A DNA stretch of 64,000 nt, taken from positions 310,001 through 374,000 of the forward strand of contig JAIWNF010000019.1 in NCBI GenBank assembly GCA_025093555.1, written 5' to 3'. The stretch is from Circinella umbellata (lineage: Eukaryota > Mucoromycota > Mucoromycetes > Mucorales > Lichtheimiaceae). This document shows, one piece after another, positions 22,876-34,960 of the stretch. Below the pieces are notes generated by a model. That model saw only the letters and a list, made by a program, of their open reading frames with translations, did not search any database and was not told the origin of the DNA. The stretch's first letter is position 1. The number at the start of each line of letters is the position of its first letter. The position numbers were made by a program, and so were the translations under genes.

Positions 22876-25080
22876 CTTTAGAAGATGAAAGTCCCTTCAA
22901 TTTAGTAAAGTTGTATTCGGCAGTCATCGTAGATAAATATGGCACATAATTACAAAAAAAAGGAGGGATTCCATACGTACATCGTACAGGAGATGCCTCA
23001 ACTTCTGGTAATAAACTAACTGTCACTGATGTTGACAATATTAAGAGCTATACCAGCGTGTTTTAAATCATCACTGGTCGATAATAAATATTATTCGGTT
23101 AATCCTGGTTCCATGAGATGTTAAGATTACAGATTTAACAAGGGTTCAAAAAAGCTTCATTAATATAGATCTTCGAACAGTTGACAATGGAAAAAAAAAA
23201 ACTTTGTTATCTTTTGGTATAATAATAGTATTATATTTGGATGCGCGGTTCCCTTAGCTATACTTTTGTTATTTTTTTCGTTCCGGAAATTTCCTATGGT
23301 GCCGGTAGTAAAGATGATTTTGTGCGCAAGCTCATACACATATACACATGCAGTGTACGTACATGGTCTCCTTTGACAACTTTATGGTTCCCTACGAGTG
23401 TGTACATAACAATATCAACAGTAATAATGACTTTGTATATAGCCAGTTTGACATTCTTATTAGATTTGTTTTGGCTGGATAAAGTAGAGTGTTTTTTTTA
23501 TAATCGGGTATGTAGTTGTTCGTTTAATATACGCAGTTCAGTCCTGAACACTTATTTCAGGTTGGCTTGCTATATTATAAAATGACAAGCCTCGCCAAAA
23601 AAAAAAATCAAAAAATTCATGGAATTGTAGTTGAGTGCTTATTATTATGCAGACTATACGAATGCAAAACGTTCTCTACAAACTAAATGCTCATTTTTTC
23701 AAATTAAAGAAAGCTGCATGGTTTTATCCGCTAAGTCATCTATTCAATCTAGTAAATGACAGCCATCGATTGCTTTACTATCTAGTTCATGATTGAGTAC
23801 TACGTATTATAATATTTATATAATAGCTATAGAAATAAGAGTAAAAATGGCTGCCACATTTTATTATTGTTTCAATTTTCAACTTGTCTATACATTTACT
23901 TTAGTTAAGCATAAAGGAGAAGATAAAAATAGGGTATTACTAGATAATCAGCAATTTACTTGACAGAAAAATTTGTATCATATAACTAATTTAAGAGTGT
24001 CTCAACTTTTTCCTCCCTTTGCTAAATCCAGTTTTACTGATCAAACTTTGACAACTTTTTAGCTTAGATACAAACTACTTTTTTCTTGAGAAATCGATTC
24101 ATAATAATGTAGCCGGTGTGGATGTTTTTATATTAAATTTGTAAGTAGATATATTTATTCAGCTACAACAGATGCTTATGTATTTTTATAGTGAGCACCA
24201 GTAATATTATCGTATATTACAACGTAATTGTTTATCAAGATTTCTCAAGTTCTTTTGAGATAATATATGTTAAGCGATAATGATTTTAATATAATCAAAT
24301 CTAGTACAGAGATATTATGTCTGTATGTATGAGTCTTTATAATGTGAATTCAGTTGTTATTAAATTCAAATACTACGTTTAATATGTAGTCAACAAATAA
24401 ATATATAAAATAAGTAAGATAATGATCTTAAGTTAATCTCTTGGATAAATAAAATAATTAAAACAGCCCAATATACGGTGTTGAGTGATCAATACAAAAT
24501 AAATTTAAAGTAAGTTGATATAACTTCAAATTGATGTTGGGGTTTATATATCTTTTACAATTGTTGCGCAGTAACTTTCTAATGTTACGCAGTTAAATCC
24601 GTAGCAACTGTTTAATGTCGCGCAGTTATTACATGTGATTGTTTAATTAATTAATTGGGGAGATATTTATATTAGGTTGTTGTACAATAGATTGATTCGT
24701 GTAAAAGGTAATAGAAATGAGAATATCCTTATATAAAATAATATTCAGAATATTCGTGTATAAAAATAGAAAATAAGAAAAGTTGTTTATGTAAGGTTTA
24801 CAATAAATGGTCTAAATATGCATAAAATAATTATATTATAGATCAGAAAGATGAAATATTCATTTTTATGTGGCTCTGAAAGTTCATTAAAATTGGTAGG
24901 GGGATAAAATCGTGGGCGATTATTATCAGGTAAAATAGGACCTTTGATAAAAAACAGGTATTGCAGAGAACGTCGAAATACCTGGGAAGGATCAATTGCC
25001 ACATGTTAATCAATAAACAAAAAGACTTTTAACCAACAATATGTATTTATGTATGTCATACTTTTGATTAAAATTTCCGA
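22876..25080 (+). repeat. dispersed duplicated segment, copy A
   Basis: The segment matches 33146-34585 in the same orientation with scattered substitutions and indels. Copy A has about 690 extra bases (about 24112-24800) not present in copy B. It contains protein-like frames: plus-strand LEDESPFNLVKLYSAVIVDK (with a stop soon after), the region 23241-23480, and minus-strand 25002-24787 (AIDPSQVFRRSLQYLFFIKG). All are broken in at least one copy and I recognise none. It is probably a decayed gene or mobile element copied as a unit. Confidence 0.65.
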
Positions 25081-25484
25081 TTCTTGATTGTATGCACCTT
25101 ACGTACAATGTTTTATTACATAATAACTTGCGTACTTACAGTACTTCTGGATAACATCTATAGTAAACAAACATGTAAAAAAGGCGAGACTAGAGAAGAA
25201 TGTATTTCACTCTTATTGTATTTTATATCCGTTCTCAAAAGCTTATTGCATATATTAACACATTAAGTATGTTCTGTATTTGATAGCTGAGTGTCAACAG
25301 CATGTAAAACCAGTAAAAATCCTCACTTATAGTATTGAGTATGTACCAGTTTAACGAAAAATTACTGTAAAATTTTTGTTTACCATATGATCCAAGTATT
25401 TATTACCTGGATTATGTTTTCTTTTCTTTCTTTCTTTTTTTATTACGTATATCTTTCTCAAGTCAAACAATAAATAAATCTATT

Positions 25485-25690
25485 TACTTTAGATACTTTC
25501 GAAGTACTTTCAATTACACATATTCTCATTTTATATTATTTGTAGTTACGTAACATTATTATGTTAAAACCTTATACCATTGTACTATTTTGTCATCTAG
25601 GTGTCAGTACATACGTACCTATTTTTTAATATATCATATTATATTATTGGTACTGTGGAATATTATATACAATGTCATCAGGTAATAAGT
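25485..25690 (-). repeat. dispersed repeat, inverted copy of 5565-5790
   Basis: This matches the reverse complement of 5565-5790, including the words TTATACCATTGTACTATT and TACTGTGGAATATTATATAC (one mismatch). No flanking duplication was recognised. Confidence 0.7.
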
Positions 25691-25856
25691 TAGAATTTTA
25701 ACTTAATATATAGTAAATTTATGCCAAAAAAAAATACTATTGGAAACAGTTATGTGTTGACAACTTCTTTTTAAATAGTAGAGTGAATTCCTATAGAAAA
25801 TTGATATCTTGCAGTAGATGAAATTAAAAGTAGTAAATGCATTGACAAATAGATCC

Positions 25857-26930
25857 TACTGCCCAGCTTCTTTATCACGCGTTATTCTGCCTTAATATAA
25901 TTTCTAATCAGTAATTACTTTATTCAATATTTATACTATAAAGGTAACTAATGATTATTGTTGTTATTATTTCAGTCGCGTTTAATGGCAATTATTGAAT
26001 CATTGAATTTTTAATTATTAAGCAATCATGTCACGAAAACCGATACCACATGGTCTAAATCCAAAAGGATTCTTAACGGAAAAACAATGCAAGCAACTGA
26101 AGATTCCTGCTACATTTATCAATTTCAATTATCATAAGTGGTGTTCCATTGAAGATCTTGTCGAAGTCTCGCAAAAAAATGATCTGTTTGTTCCTGCTGC
26201 AAGTGCTCGAAACGAAATTCAAAAAACATTTTAAAAAGTATATGATGGAAACCCTGCTAGTCCCTCATTGCAAGCCTATTCTGCCAGCTGTAAATCATTT
26301 TTACAAAACAACAAAGCTTCATTCAACCGCAAGTATGAAAAAGCTCATTTAATTAAGGAAGCTAAAGAAATGGGTTATAACAATGCCTTAAAAGAGACTA
26401 TTATTGGTCTTAGGAAAAGAAGCTGAGAACTTGATGTACAACTAAGAAAAAATAATAATAGTGAGGTAATCTATTTGACCCATTCTTTTTCTTCTATATA
26501 AGAACCCTATGACAAAAAAAAGATATTAATATTAAACTGATATTATTATAGGCCTTTAGGCTAGTTCGTCAAAAAAAGTGAAGCCAAGTCAGCAGGAAAC
26601 AGAAACGAATGAAGATGAACAAGAACAACTACCTTTAAATGATATTAATGAGGCTGAAGCTTATAAGAAAGTTGTATTAACTTTGTATAAATCTGCGAAA
26701 GATATTGTTTTGAAACGTCAAAATGCAAAGAATATGTCTATCTATGAGTATAAAATCATGGCGTAAGTTTGCATATCTACTTTGTATGTGAAGTTATGGA
26801 TTAAAAACTAAAATTTCATCTTTTAATCTATTCATGTAGGTCTTTGTAGATCTGGATTCTCTGGAATTTTAGATTTAGTTGATAAATCGGACGAATCTTG
26901 TCAAGCTCAATATTTTACAACAAGATCAAC
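25857..26930 (+). pseudogene. truncated Mucorales-type nuclease-like gene, inverted paralogue of 31340-32372
   Basis: The homology block includes about 170 bp of upstream sequence and the N-terminal exons. Coding-like text starts at ATG 26028 (HGLNPKGFLTEKQCKQLKIP), is stopped at 26234, resumes with SFLQNNKASFNRKYEKAHL in another frame, then a presumed intron, then QETETNEDEQEQLPLNDINEAEAYKK (first 20: QETETNEDEQEQLPLNDINE) at 26578-26766. The last recognisable piece, GFSGILDLVDKSDES, is near 26850-26895. The C-terminal nuclease-like half present in the 29-32 kb copy is missing here. Multiple stops make it non-functional. Confidence 0.7.
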
Positions 26931-26989
26931 TTAGGTTCTTTTTGTTACATGGGCTGAATTATGACTCTCTTCAAGAAGAGCGCCTAAAA

Positions 26990-27560
26990 CAATCTTCTTT
27001 CGATCCATGGCTAATAAACATTTTAGTCTTGCTTATTGTAATTATTGGAGCTATTCACACATGGTTAAAAAAAGTAGGTGATATTACACATTGATTTTTC
27101 TTTTCTTTTCTATACTTTTTTTTTTATCTAATTTTGTTTTTCTGACGACTATAGGTCATAACGATGGATATTGTCTGATCAGCAATCTCTTATAAGTCTT
27201 GCTTATTATGGTTTCTGAAGCTGTCCATGCATGCCTGCAGTTATTGTGTGAAAACACGATAGTTTGGACTATAGCTTCTTTGATCAGGACGGGGAGCTTA
27301 GAGTAGTGTCATATTCTAGCACTTCACGGTGTGAGGGGTGGGCAGCAGACCAAACTGGCATGTGCTGATTGAAGTCTATAATCATCTATCAGTCTTGGAA
27401 ATTATGTTTTTTGAAGCTGTCCACACGTGTTGTGGCTGTTACAACAGTCTGGATAATAGATTCTCGAACAAAAATCTGGGCTTGGTATAGTATTAAGTTC
27501 TACGTGTTACAAAGCACTTATGGATAGGCGGCATCCCGAACTAATATGAGTAGGCAGGAC
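26990..27560 (+). repeat. three diverged tandem units with a GTCTTG...AGCTGTC core
   Basis: Similar blocks begin near 27028 (TAGTCTTGCTTATTGTAATTATTGGAGCTATTCACAC), 27196 (AAGTCTTGCTTATTATGGTTTCTGAAGCTGTCCATGC) and 27391 (CAGTCTTGGAAATTATGTTTTTTGAAGCTGTCCACAC, each quoted word kept under its full length elsewhere). They look like old tandem copies of about 170-195 bp. No open frame spans them. Confidence 0.45.
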
Positions 27561-27743
27561 AAGCATCGCGAACAAGCTACTACACTAAAGAAGGTTAGTA
27601 GATCAATGATTGTTTGATAATATATTTATTTTTTCTCAGTATATCTGTTTCCATGATGTCTTCATATAATAGAAATTAAAAATTCGAACAGACCAAGAAA
27701 AACCTTTCAATCCTACTTCCCAAACTGGAAATGGATGATCTGT

Positions 27744-28260
27744 AGCTGCTCACAAGGTGCGAATTAATTCACAAAAAAATCGAGTTACCTTTTTAGGATA
27801 TACCTATTTTGGTATATGAGATGACGTATAGGTAAGCTGAGTTGAATGTCTTTTAAACTACCTGAAAGACCATCAAAGTGTGCTTCAAGCAAGCTGTATT
27901 GATTCTTTATAAAATAATGAACAGTATAAGCAATAATCAAATTCCATTCCTTTTTAAAGTTGAAAATAAAAGAAGGCTTCGCGTTCATAAGAAAGCAACA
28001 ATAACAGTAGCAGCGATCTTCAAGCAGAAAAAAGAAGTGGATGGGTGGATACCAAGATGTGAAGTACTGGCGATAGACAAGAAGCACTTAAAGTTATTGA
28101 GATATTTTAGCATTACCACATTAAGTAAGCAAGAGAGGAAAAATGAGGCCCAAACCGCCCTATTTTTAAGCCACTCAGATACCTAATTAGGTATGTCTTG
28201 TATACCATATAAAGTAATGCTCAAAATTTTAAAAAATTAATTCGCACCTTGTGAGCAGCT
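27744..28260. mobile_element. 517-bp DNA element with 26-bp TIRs
   Basis: Left end AGCTGCTCACAAGGTGCGAA and right end TTCGCACCTTGTGAGCAGCT are perfect reverse complements, extending to AATTAATT inside. TGT flanks both sides (27741-27743 and 28261-28263), a possible 3-bp duplication. Internal frames (plus 27878-28186, 102 codons; minus 28087-27785) show no transposase motif. It is probably a non-autonomous element. Confidence 0.75.
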
Positions 28261-28734
28261 TGTAGCTCTATTATTTGATTAAGCAGATGTTTTAACATTG
28301 TAATAATATATTATTTTTGTACATACTGATTATCTCTAAAATTTCTTTTTTGATATTATAAACCCTTTTAATGTGGAAGTGTTAGGTATACTTCTTTAAA
28401 TTGTTTGTGTTACCATCTGCTGTTGAACTACACTTATTAAAAAATATAGAATTTTTTAAGCTTTGTGCATTAGAAAGTTAATCGTATAAATATAAAAGTG
28501 GGATTACCATGTGTAATGTAACAGGATTTTTTTTTTAGTTGATAAGAAACAAACCTAAACGTAGGTTCTTCTTTTGTCTTCATTTTTTATAAGTGATGAT
28601 GATAATTGTTTAAATAATAAAATATGAAAAAAATAATAATTTGTACATCATAATGTTTAAAAAGTAAGAGAAGTGGGGAAATATGATAATAGTTTCATTT
28701 GTGGAAATAATATGACGAATTTGTTTTGTTGATA

Positions 28735-28910
28735 CAGTCGAACCCCGTTTTTTGCACTCCCGGTTTTTGCACACCCCCACTTTTTGCACGCCTCTCAGCC
28801 TAGATCCCACTATAATTTTACTATGTTTTCGACCCCACTTTTTGCACACCCCCAGTTTTTGCACTACTTTCAAGCCAAATCCCACCTGTGTAAAAAACGG
28901 GGTTCAACTG
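28735..28910. mobile_element. 176-bp Tc1/mariner (pogo/Fot1-like) MITE
   Basis: The ends CAG(T)(C/T)GAACCCCGTTTTTT are inverted copies of each other over 23 bp with two mismatches. They are flanked by TA on both sides (28733-28734, 28911-28912). The interior contains several copies of a TTTTTGCACNCCC word. The AACCCCGTTTT terminus and TA duplication are typical of pogo-like elements. It has no coding capacity. Confidence 0.9.
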
Positions 28911-29311
28911 TAGACTTTTAAAAATATTCAAATGCTAATAGTTTACAAGTAATATTGAAGAATGTGAAATATATATAAGGTAAAAATAAAATGAAGCATA
29001 ATTATTATGGCTGATTTAGTCATAACTCTGATGGGAGAATTTCTTGATATATATAGATAGGTATAATGTGTAGTAAATTCGTGCTTCTTGAATGCTTGAT
29101 ATAATATTTATGATAACTATATAACTTTATTAATAATAATAATGATAAATGACGAGATAATTATATAAGTCATCAACGTAATATTTCATGTTGTGTATGA
29201 AAAAATGTTTTATTTTTACCTGATACAAGAAAGCCAAATTCCAAGTTACTCATATGGATCATAGGCTATAGTGTCCTTAGAATATACATTGTGCCATTTG
29301 CCAGTGGTCAC

Positions 29312-32300
29312 TCATATCCATCCATTTTCATCAGCTGACTGTATTGCTTCATCTTGATCATGATCTTTTGCTCCTTGTTCACTGGTTTCACTTGTAGTTG
29401 GCAATTCTGGAAAAAGCTCATATGTGAATAATTTAGGATCAATTATCTGTAAGAGATCACCAGGAGGAATGAAATATATTGGTTGAGTTCGTGAAACTTT
29501 TGCACAATGTGAAGACATTTCTTGTTCTCTTCCCATTCGGTCACTTATTGATGTTTATCGATTACTAATATCCATGATACTTTCGTGAACAAGGGGTGCA
29601 TTCACTTCTAAACCATCCTAAACAGGAAGTATAGTGTTATAGACTAAGACCAAGTCTATAATGGAGTTTCCTTTAGTTCAAGATTGATACAGTAAAGAGA
29701 AATCGAAAAGTGAGGAAAGAGTGAAAAAGAAGTTATTTTTTTATTTATCAAGCTCAGCTAGCTTTTTATGCTGCTGAGACTTGTACAACTTAAGTTTACT
29801 ACTTAAGTTCTTTTAACCAATATTACCTAGTCGGTAACATATAGTATATGAATAGGATGATCAGCTTATAATGAAAAGAAAACAATTTCTATTTTTGGTT
29901 AGTATAAGTACCTTTAATAAGAATAATGAATCTAGTGTTTGTTCGAAATCAATAAGTGTAGTCAGGCTTGATAGAATTGATAATGGTCATTGAGGAATGG
30001 ATACATATAAACCAGGGAATACCATGTGGATTGTTACCAGTTCATCATTATGCCCTAAAAGAAGTTTAATGGATTGTTAGAAACAATATAAGCCAATGTC
30101 AATAGAAGAAGAGAAAAAATAAGAAGTCTGAGTCACACATACCATTAAGTTGTAGTAACCATCCTTTAAACTCTTAATCCAACGAACTGCCATATAATGT
30201 AGATGTTAAACCATCTATGACTTCCTTTCCCTCTCGAAGAAATTTTCCTTTATCTCCAAATAATTTATCATCACCAGGGTTTTGTTTAGATAATTCGCCA
30301 ACTCCAAGATCATATTCTTGGCCATTGTAATCATACATAAATCGACAATCAATTTTAAATGAAACAGTGTTCTTTTTGTCAGGATATGTATTCTTTTTTG
30401 TAATACTACTGTGTCTTGATACTGATTCACCACTATAATCTACTGTCAGTAAACGTATAGAATGCCTCTAAAAATGTTTATATGGTACCATGATAAAATA
30501 AAAATATATATAACTTGTGTTTTTAAATGGACCAAACCACCCACTATAAGCAAACAATCAAATACTTTAGTCCAAATACAATTCAAATAGTCAAGTTTAG
30601 TTTTGTTGATAGATGAATTATTCTTAAAAAGGTATGTAGTTCTGATCCTCAACAGTTTCCATACTAAAAAAAAGTTAGAGTATGTTTCTCAAAACTTTAT
30701 TTCTCAATGCCTATTAATTATAAAACCTATAATAACACTTACATATATTCAAATAAAGATAGAATCTTTTGATTGAATTTTGATAGTTGCTTCTTCTAAT
30801 TCATTCCCACAATATATCCTATAGGAGAATATAGGTGAAATTATATATAATTTCCCTATTGATTCTATAAGGGAGATAAACACTAACAGTAAATATTTTT
30901 GTAAACTATAAAATTTTTATAATCACTACATTATCAAAAGTTAATATGTTTACTTATGATTATTTATGATTATTTAAATATTTAGAAATTAAAAATTATA
31001 TATATAAAGAAAACATAAAAATTAATTTAATTTATAAATATTTAAATAATCATAAGTAAACATATTAATTTTTGATAATCTAGTGATTATAAAAATTTTA
31101 TAGTTTACAAAAATATTTACTGTTAGTGTTTATCTCCCATAGCAGCATCACCCAAGTTATTATGCTTGCACAACTAAAAAAAAAGAGTCGATATTTCTCA
31201 TCTGGAATCAATTCTAATTCTACAATAGCTTACCCTAGCAACGACTCTCCATGTAATGAAACTTTGTAGGTGATCTTCTTCTTTATTATTGATTATAATA
31301 TAGTGCTTGTTGAACAGGTGATTTGACCATTTTTTGAAAAACTCTGTTGTAAAAAATCGAGCTTGACCAGATTCATCCGATTTATCAACTAAATCTAAAA
31401 TTCCAGAGAATCCAGATCTACAAAGACCTACATGAATAGATTAAAGATGAAATTTTAGTTTTTAATCCATAACTTCACATACAAAGTAGATATGCAAACT
31501 TACGCCATGATTTTATACTCATAGATAGACATATTCTTTGCATTTTGACGTTTCAAAACAATATCTTTCGCAGATTTATACAAAGTTAATACAACTTTCT
31601 TATAAGCTTCAGCCTCATTGATATCATTTAATAAAGGTAGTTGTTCTTGTTCATCTTCATTTGTTTCTGTTTCCTGCTGACTTGGCTTCACTTTTTTTGA
31701 CGAACTAGCCTAAAGGCCCATAATAATATCAGTTTAATATTAATATCTTTTTTTTTTGTCATAGGGTTCTTATATAAAAGAAAAAGAATGGGTCAAATAG
31801 ATTACCTCACTATTATCATTTTTTCTTAGTTGTACATCAAGTTCTTGGCTTCTTTTCCCCAGATCAATAATGGTTTCTTTTAAGGCATTGTCATAACCCA
31901 TTTCTTTAGCTTCCTTGATTATATGAGCTTTTTCATACTTGCGCGGTTGTATAAAGCTTTGTTGTTTTGTAAGAATGATTTACAACTAGTACATGAGTGT
32001 TCATCTTATATATGTTTTTGAATTTTGTTTCGAGTACTTGCAGTAGGAATGGGCGAGTCTTTTTTTTGAATGGAACACCACTTTTGATAATTGAAATTAA
32101 TTAATGTACCAGGAATCTTTGATTGCTTGCGTTGTTTTTCGGCTAAAAATCGTTTTAGAATTTAGGCCATATGGTGTGGGTTTTCATGATATAATTATTT
32201 GGTGATTAAAATTCATTAATTCAATGATGACTATTAAATGCAACTGAAAAATAATAGTAATAATTATTAGTTATCTTTATAGTATAAATATTGAATAAAG

Positions 32301-32372
32301 TAATTACCAATTACAAGTTCAATTAAAGCAGAAAGACGCGTGATAAAAAGCTGGGCTGTAGGAAGAACAGAG
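29312..32372 (-). pseudogene. multi-exon Mucorales-type nuclease-like gene, decayed
   Basis: The minus-strand pieces, in order, are an N-terminal region (about 32170-31800, with LINFNYQKWCSI), QETETNEDEQEQLPLLNDIN (31690-31500), SGFSGILDLVDKSDESGQ to ITWRVVARVS (about 31420-31210), and IRTTYLFKNNSSINKTKLDY and GGLVHLKT (30645-30520). Next is DCRFMYDYNGQEYDLGVGEL followed by GKFLREGKEVIDGL (30415-30200), a piece near 30060-29890, and a C-terminal exon 29536-29312 with QPIYFIPPGDLLQIIDPKLF. The D...Y-D-x-GVGE...K block resembles the nuclease-like cores of Mucorales gene families I recall, but that is memory-based. Stops (after SSLD; in the 30.0-kb piece) and a MITE at 30871-31138 show it is decayed. 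Confidence 0.55.
30871..31138. mobile_element. 268-bp near-perfect palindromic MITE
   Basis: The two halves are reverse complements from GGGAGATAAACACTAACAGT at the outside inward for roughly 100 bp per arm, with an AT-only centre near 31005. No exact flanking duplication is visible (CTATAA left, ATAGC right). It lies between exons of the decayed nuclease-like gene and would fold into a very long hairpin. Confidence 0.85.
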
Positions 32373-33145
32373 GACAAATGTAATCGTACCTCCCCATCAG
32401 TGTTTCAGAACTGGAGTATATCCCCACTGGTATTTTTTTGTTTCAACAATACACTGTCAAATTAATGCACCACTGAATAAAAGTTTGAAATTTTTTATAA
32501 CAATAGTAAACTTGTATATATGAAAGTCTTCTGTATTATATATCACAAGCTTAGCCATTTTAAAAGAAGAATAAAAAATACATGTGTAGTCCGGTTTGGT
32601 GACATTTGAAGGAAGAGGTGCAAAAGATATGATTCGAAACGAGGGAGAGGAGGAAACATAACTTTTAACTTATATTAACATCAAATGATTCTTGAATTTA
32701 TAATGTTGGAAAAGTAGGTGAAACTCATCGTTGGCTGGATAAAGCCATACGACGCCTACTCCCATCTGTTAGTAATAGCCAATGTAGAAAATACTGTTGG
32801 ACATTATTCCTTACAATGCTCACCGAGCACCAACAGTAAAACTCACAAAGTCATTTCTATTTGACTTTATATAAGAATTAGCCGTATGCTATTACAGTTG
32901 TAATTATATTCATGTATGGAGATACTACATACAGATGCTAGACATAACCATTCGCTACAATCAAGAAACCTTGATATATTGGTAAGACAAGTACTTCCTA
33001 CAAGAAGACTGTGATATAAGCGGCACATATTTTAGTGAACTCATTTTATTCATTTTTACACGCATTTAAATATGTATTTCTGGTTGAATTCACACTCTGT
33101 ATTAGGATATGTGGGTAATTTATACATTCGCCACCAAAACTTTGC

Positions 33146-34585
33146 TTTTAGAAGATGAAAGTCCCTTCAATTTAGTAAAGTTGTTTTCGGCAGTCATCAT
33201 AGATAAATATGGCACATCATTACGAAAAAAAGGAGGAATTCCATACATACATCGTAAAGGAGATGCCTCAACTTCTGGTAATAAACTAACTGTCACTGAT
33301 GTTGACAATATTAAAAGCTATACCAGTCTGTTTTAAATTATCACTGGTCGATAATAAATATTATCCTGTTAATTCTGGTTCCATGAGATAAGATTACAGA
33401 TTTAACAAGGGTTCAAAAAAGCTTCATTAATATAGATCTTCGAACAGCTGACAATGGAAAAAAAAACTTTGTTATCTTTTGGTATAATAATAATATTATA
33501 TTTGGATGCGCGGTCCCCTTAGCTATACTTTTGTTATTTTTTTCATTCCGGAAATTTCATATGGTGCCAGTAGTAAAGATGATTTTGCGCGCAAGCTCAA
33601 TATACATATACACATACAGTGTACATGGTCTCCTTTGGCAACTTTTATGGTTCCCTATGAGTGTGTACATAACAATATGAACAGTGATAATGACTTTGTA
33701 TATAGCCAGTTTGACACGCTTATTAGATTGTTTTGGCTGGATAAATTAGAGCGCTTTTTTTTATAATCGGGTATGTAGCTTGTTCGTTTAATATACTCAG
33801 TTCAATCCTAAACACTTATTTCAGTTGGTTTGCTATATTATAAAATGACAAGCCTTGCCAAAAAAAAAAAAATCATGGAATTGTAGTTGAGTGCTTATTA
33901 TTATGCAGACTATACAGAATGCAAAAAGTTCTCTACAAATTAAATGCTCATTTTTTCAACTTAAAGAAAGCTGTATGGTTTTATCCGCTAAGTCATCTAT
34001 TTAATCTAGTGAATGACTGCCATCGATTGCTTTATTATCTAGTTCACGATTGAGTACTATCATGGTATTTATATAGCTACAGAATTAAGGGTCAAAATGA
34101 CTGCCATACATCTTTACTATCGTTTTAATTTTCAGCGTGTCTATATCATGCGTTTACTTTAGTTAGGCATAAAGGAGAAGTTAAGCACAGGGTATTACTA
34201 GGTATCAGTAATCTACTCGACAAAAAAACTTCGTATAATACAACCCCCTTTGCTAAATCCAGCTTTACTGACAACTTTTTAGCTTAGATATACAACCTAT
34301 GATACTTTTTGTTTTGAGAAATCGATTCATAATAATTGTTTTAAATATGCATAAAAATAATATATTATGAATCAAAAAGATTTTAATGTGGCTCTGAGCG
34401 ATTATTATCATGTGAAATAAGAACCTTTGATAAATAATAATTAAAAAAAACAGGTATTACAGAGAACGTCGAATACCTGGGAAGGGATCAATTGCCAAAT
34501 TTAAATGAATACAAACGCCAATAAACAAAAATGACTTTTAGCCAATAATATGCTTTATACTTTTTGATTACAAATTTCATGCAGC
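33146..34585 (+). repeat. dispersed duplicated segment, copy B
   Basis: This is the partner of 22876-25080. Its plus frame 33109-33336 (ESPFNLVKLFSAVIIDKYGT, then GDASTSGNKLTVTDVDNIKS) is open here where copy A has a stop. A second frame at 33506-33766 (KDDFARKLNIHIHIQCTWSP) follows after an AT-rich gap that could be intronic. I do not recognise the protein. The copy ends shortly before the second questin-oxidase-like gene. Confidence 0.65.
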
Positions 34586-34960
34586 TCTACTCTGTCTGAC
34601 TTTAGACATTTGAGGCTTCAAACTTAATAATATTCCTTCTTTAGGCAATCCTATTCCTTTTTAGCTTCGCCTCCAAGAACATCTCCCCCTTCCGATTGTC
34701 CGCGCGTTTCCTTCAAGTAAAATACTATACAATTCATTACATGACCCAATTGACGCATATTTACAGTAGTTTTTCGAATGAAGAAAAGAGTCATAAACTC
34801 GGAAACATATTTGTCCGTTTTTTTTTTTGTTACCGGATCAAATAAACTCGTCTTTATAGCCAAAAAAAACATATAAATATAAATAAAAAATAATAATGAT
34901 TATAGCAGACAAATAACTTTTCTTCTTCTTTTCTTTTTGCTACTATAATCTTAAAAAAAA

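Noticed and set aside
24112..24800. Extra 690 bp in duplicated segment A as a mobile element
   Set aside because: No inverted or direct repeats at its borders; a deletion in copy B explains it equally well.
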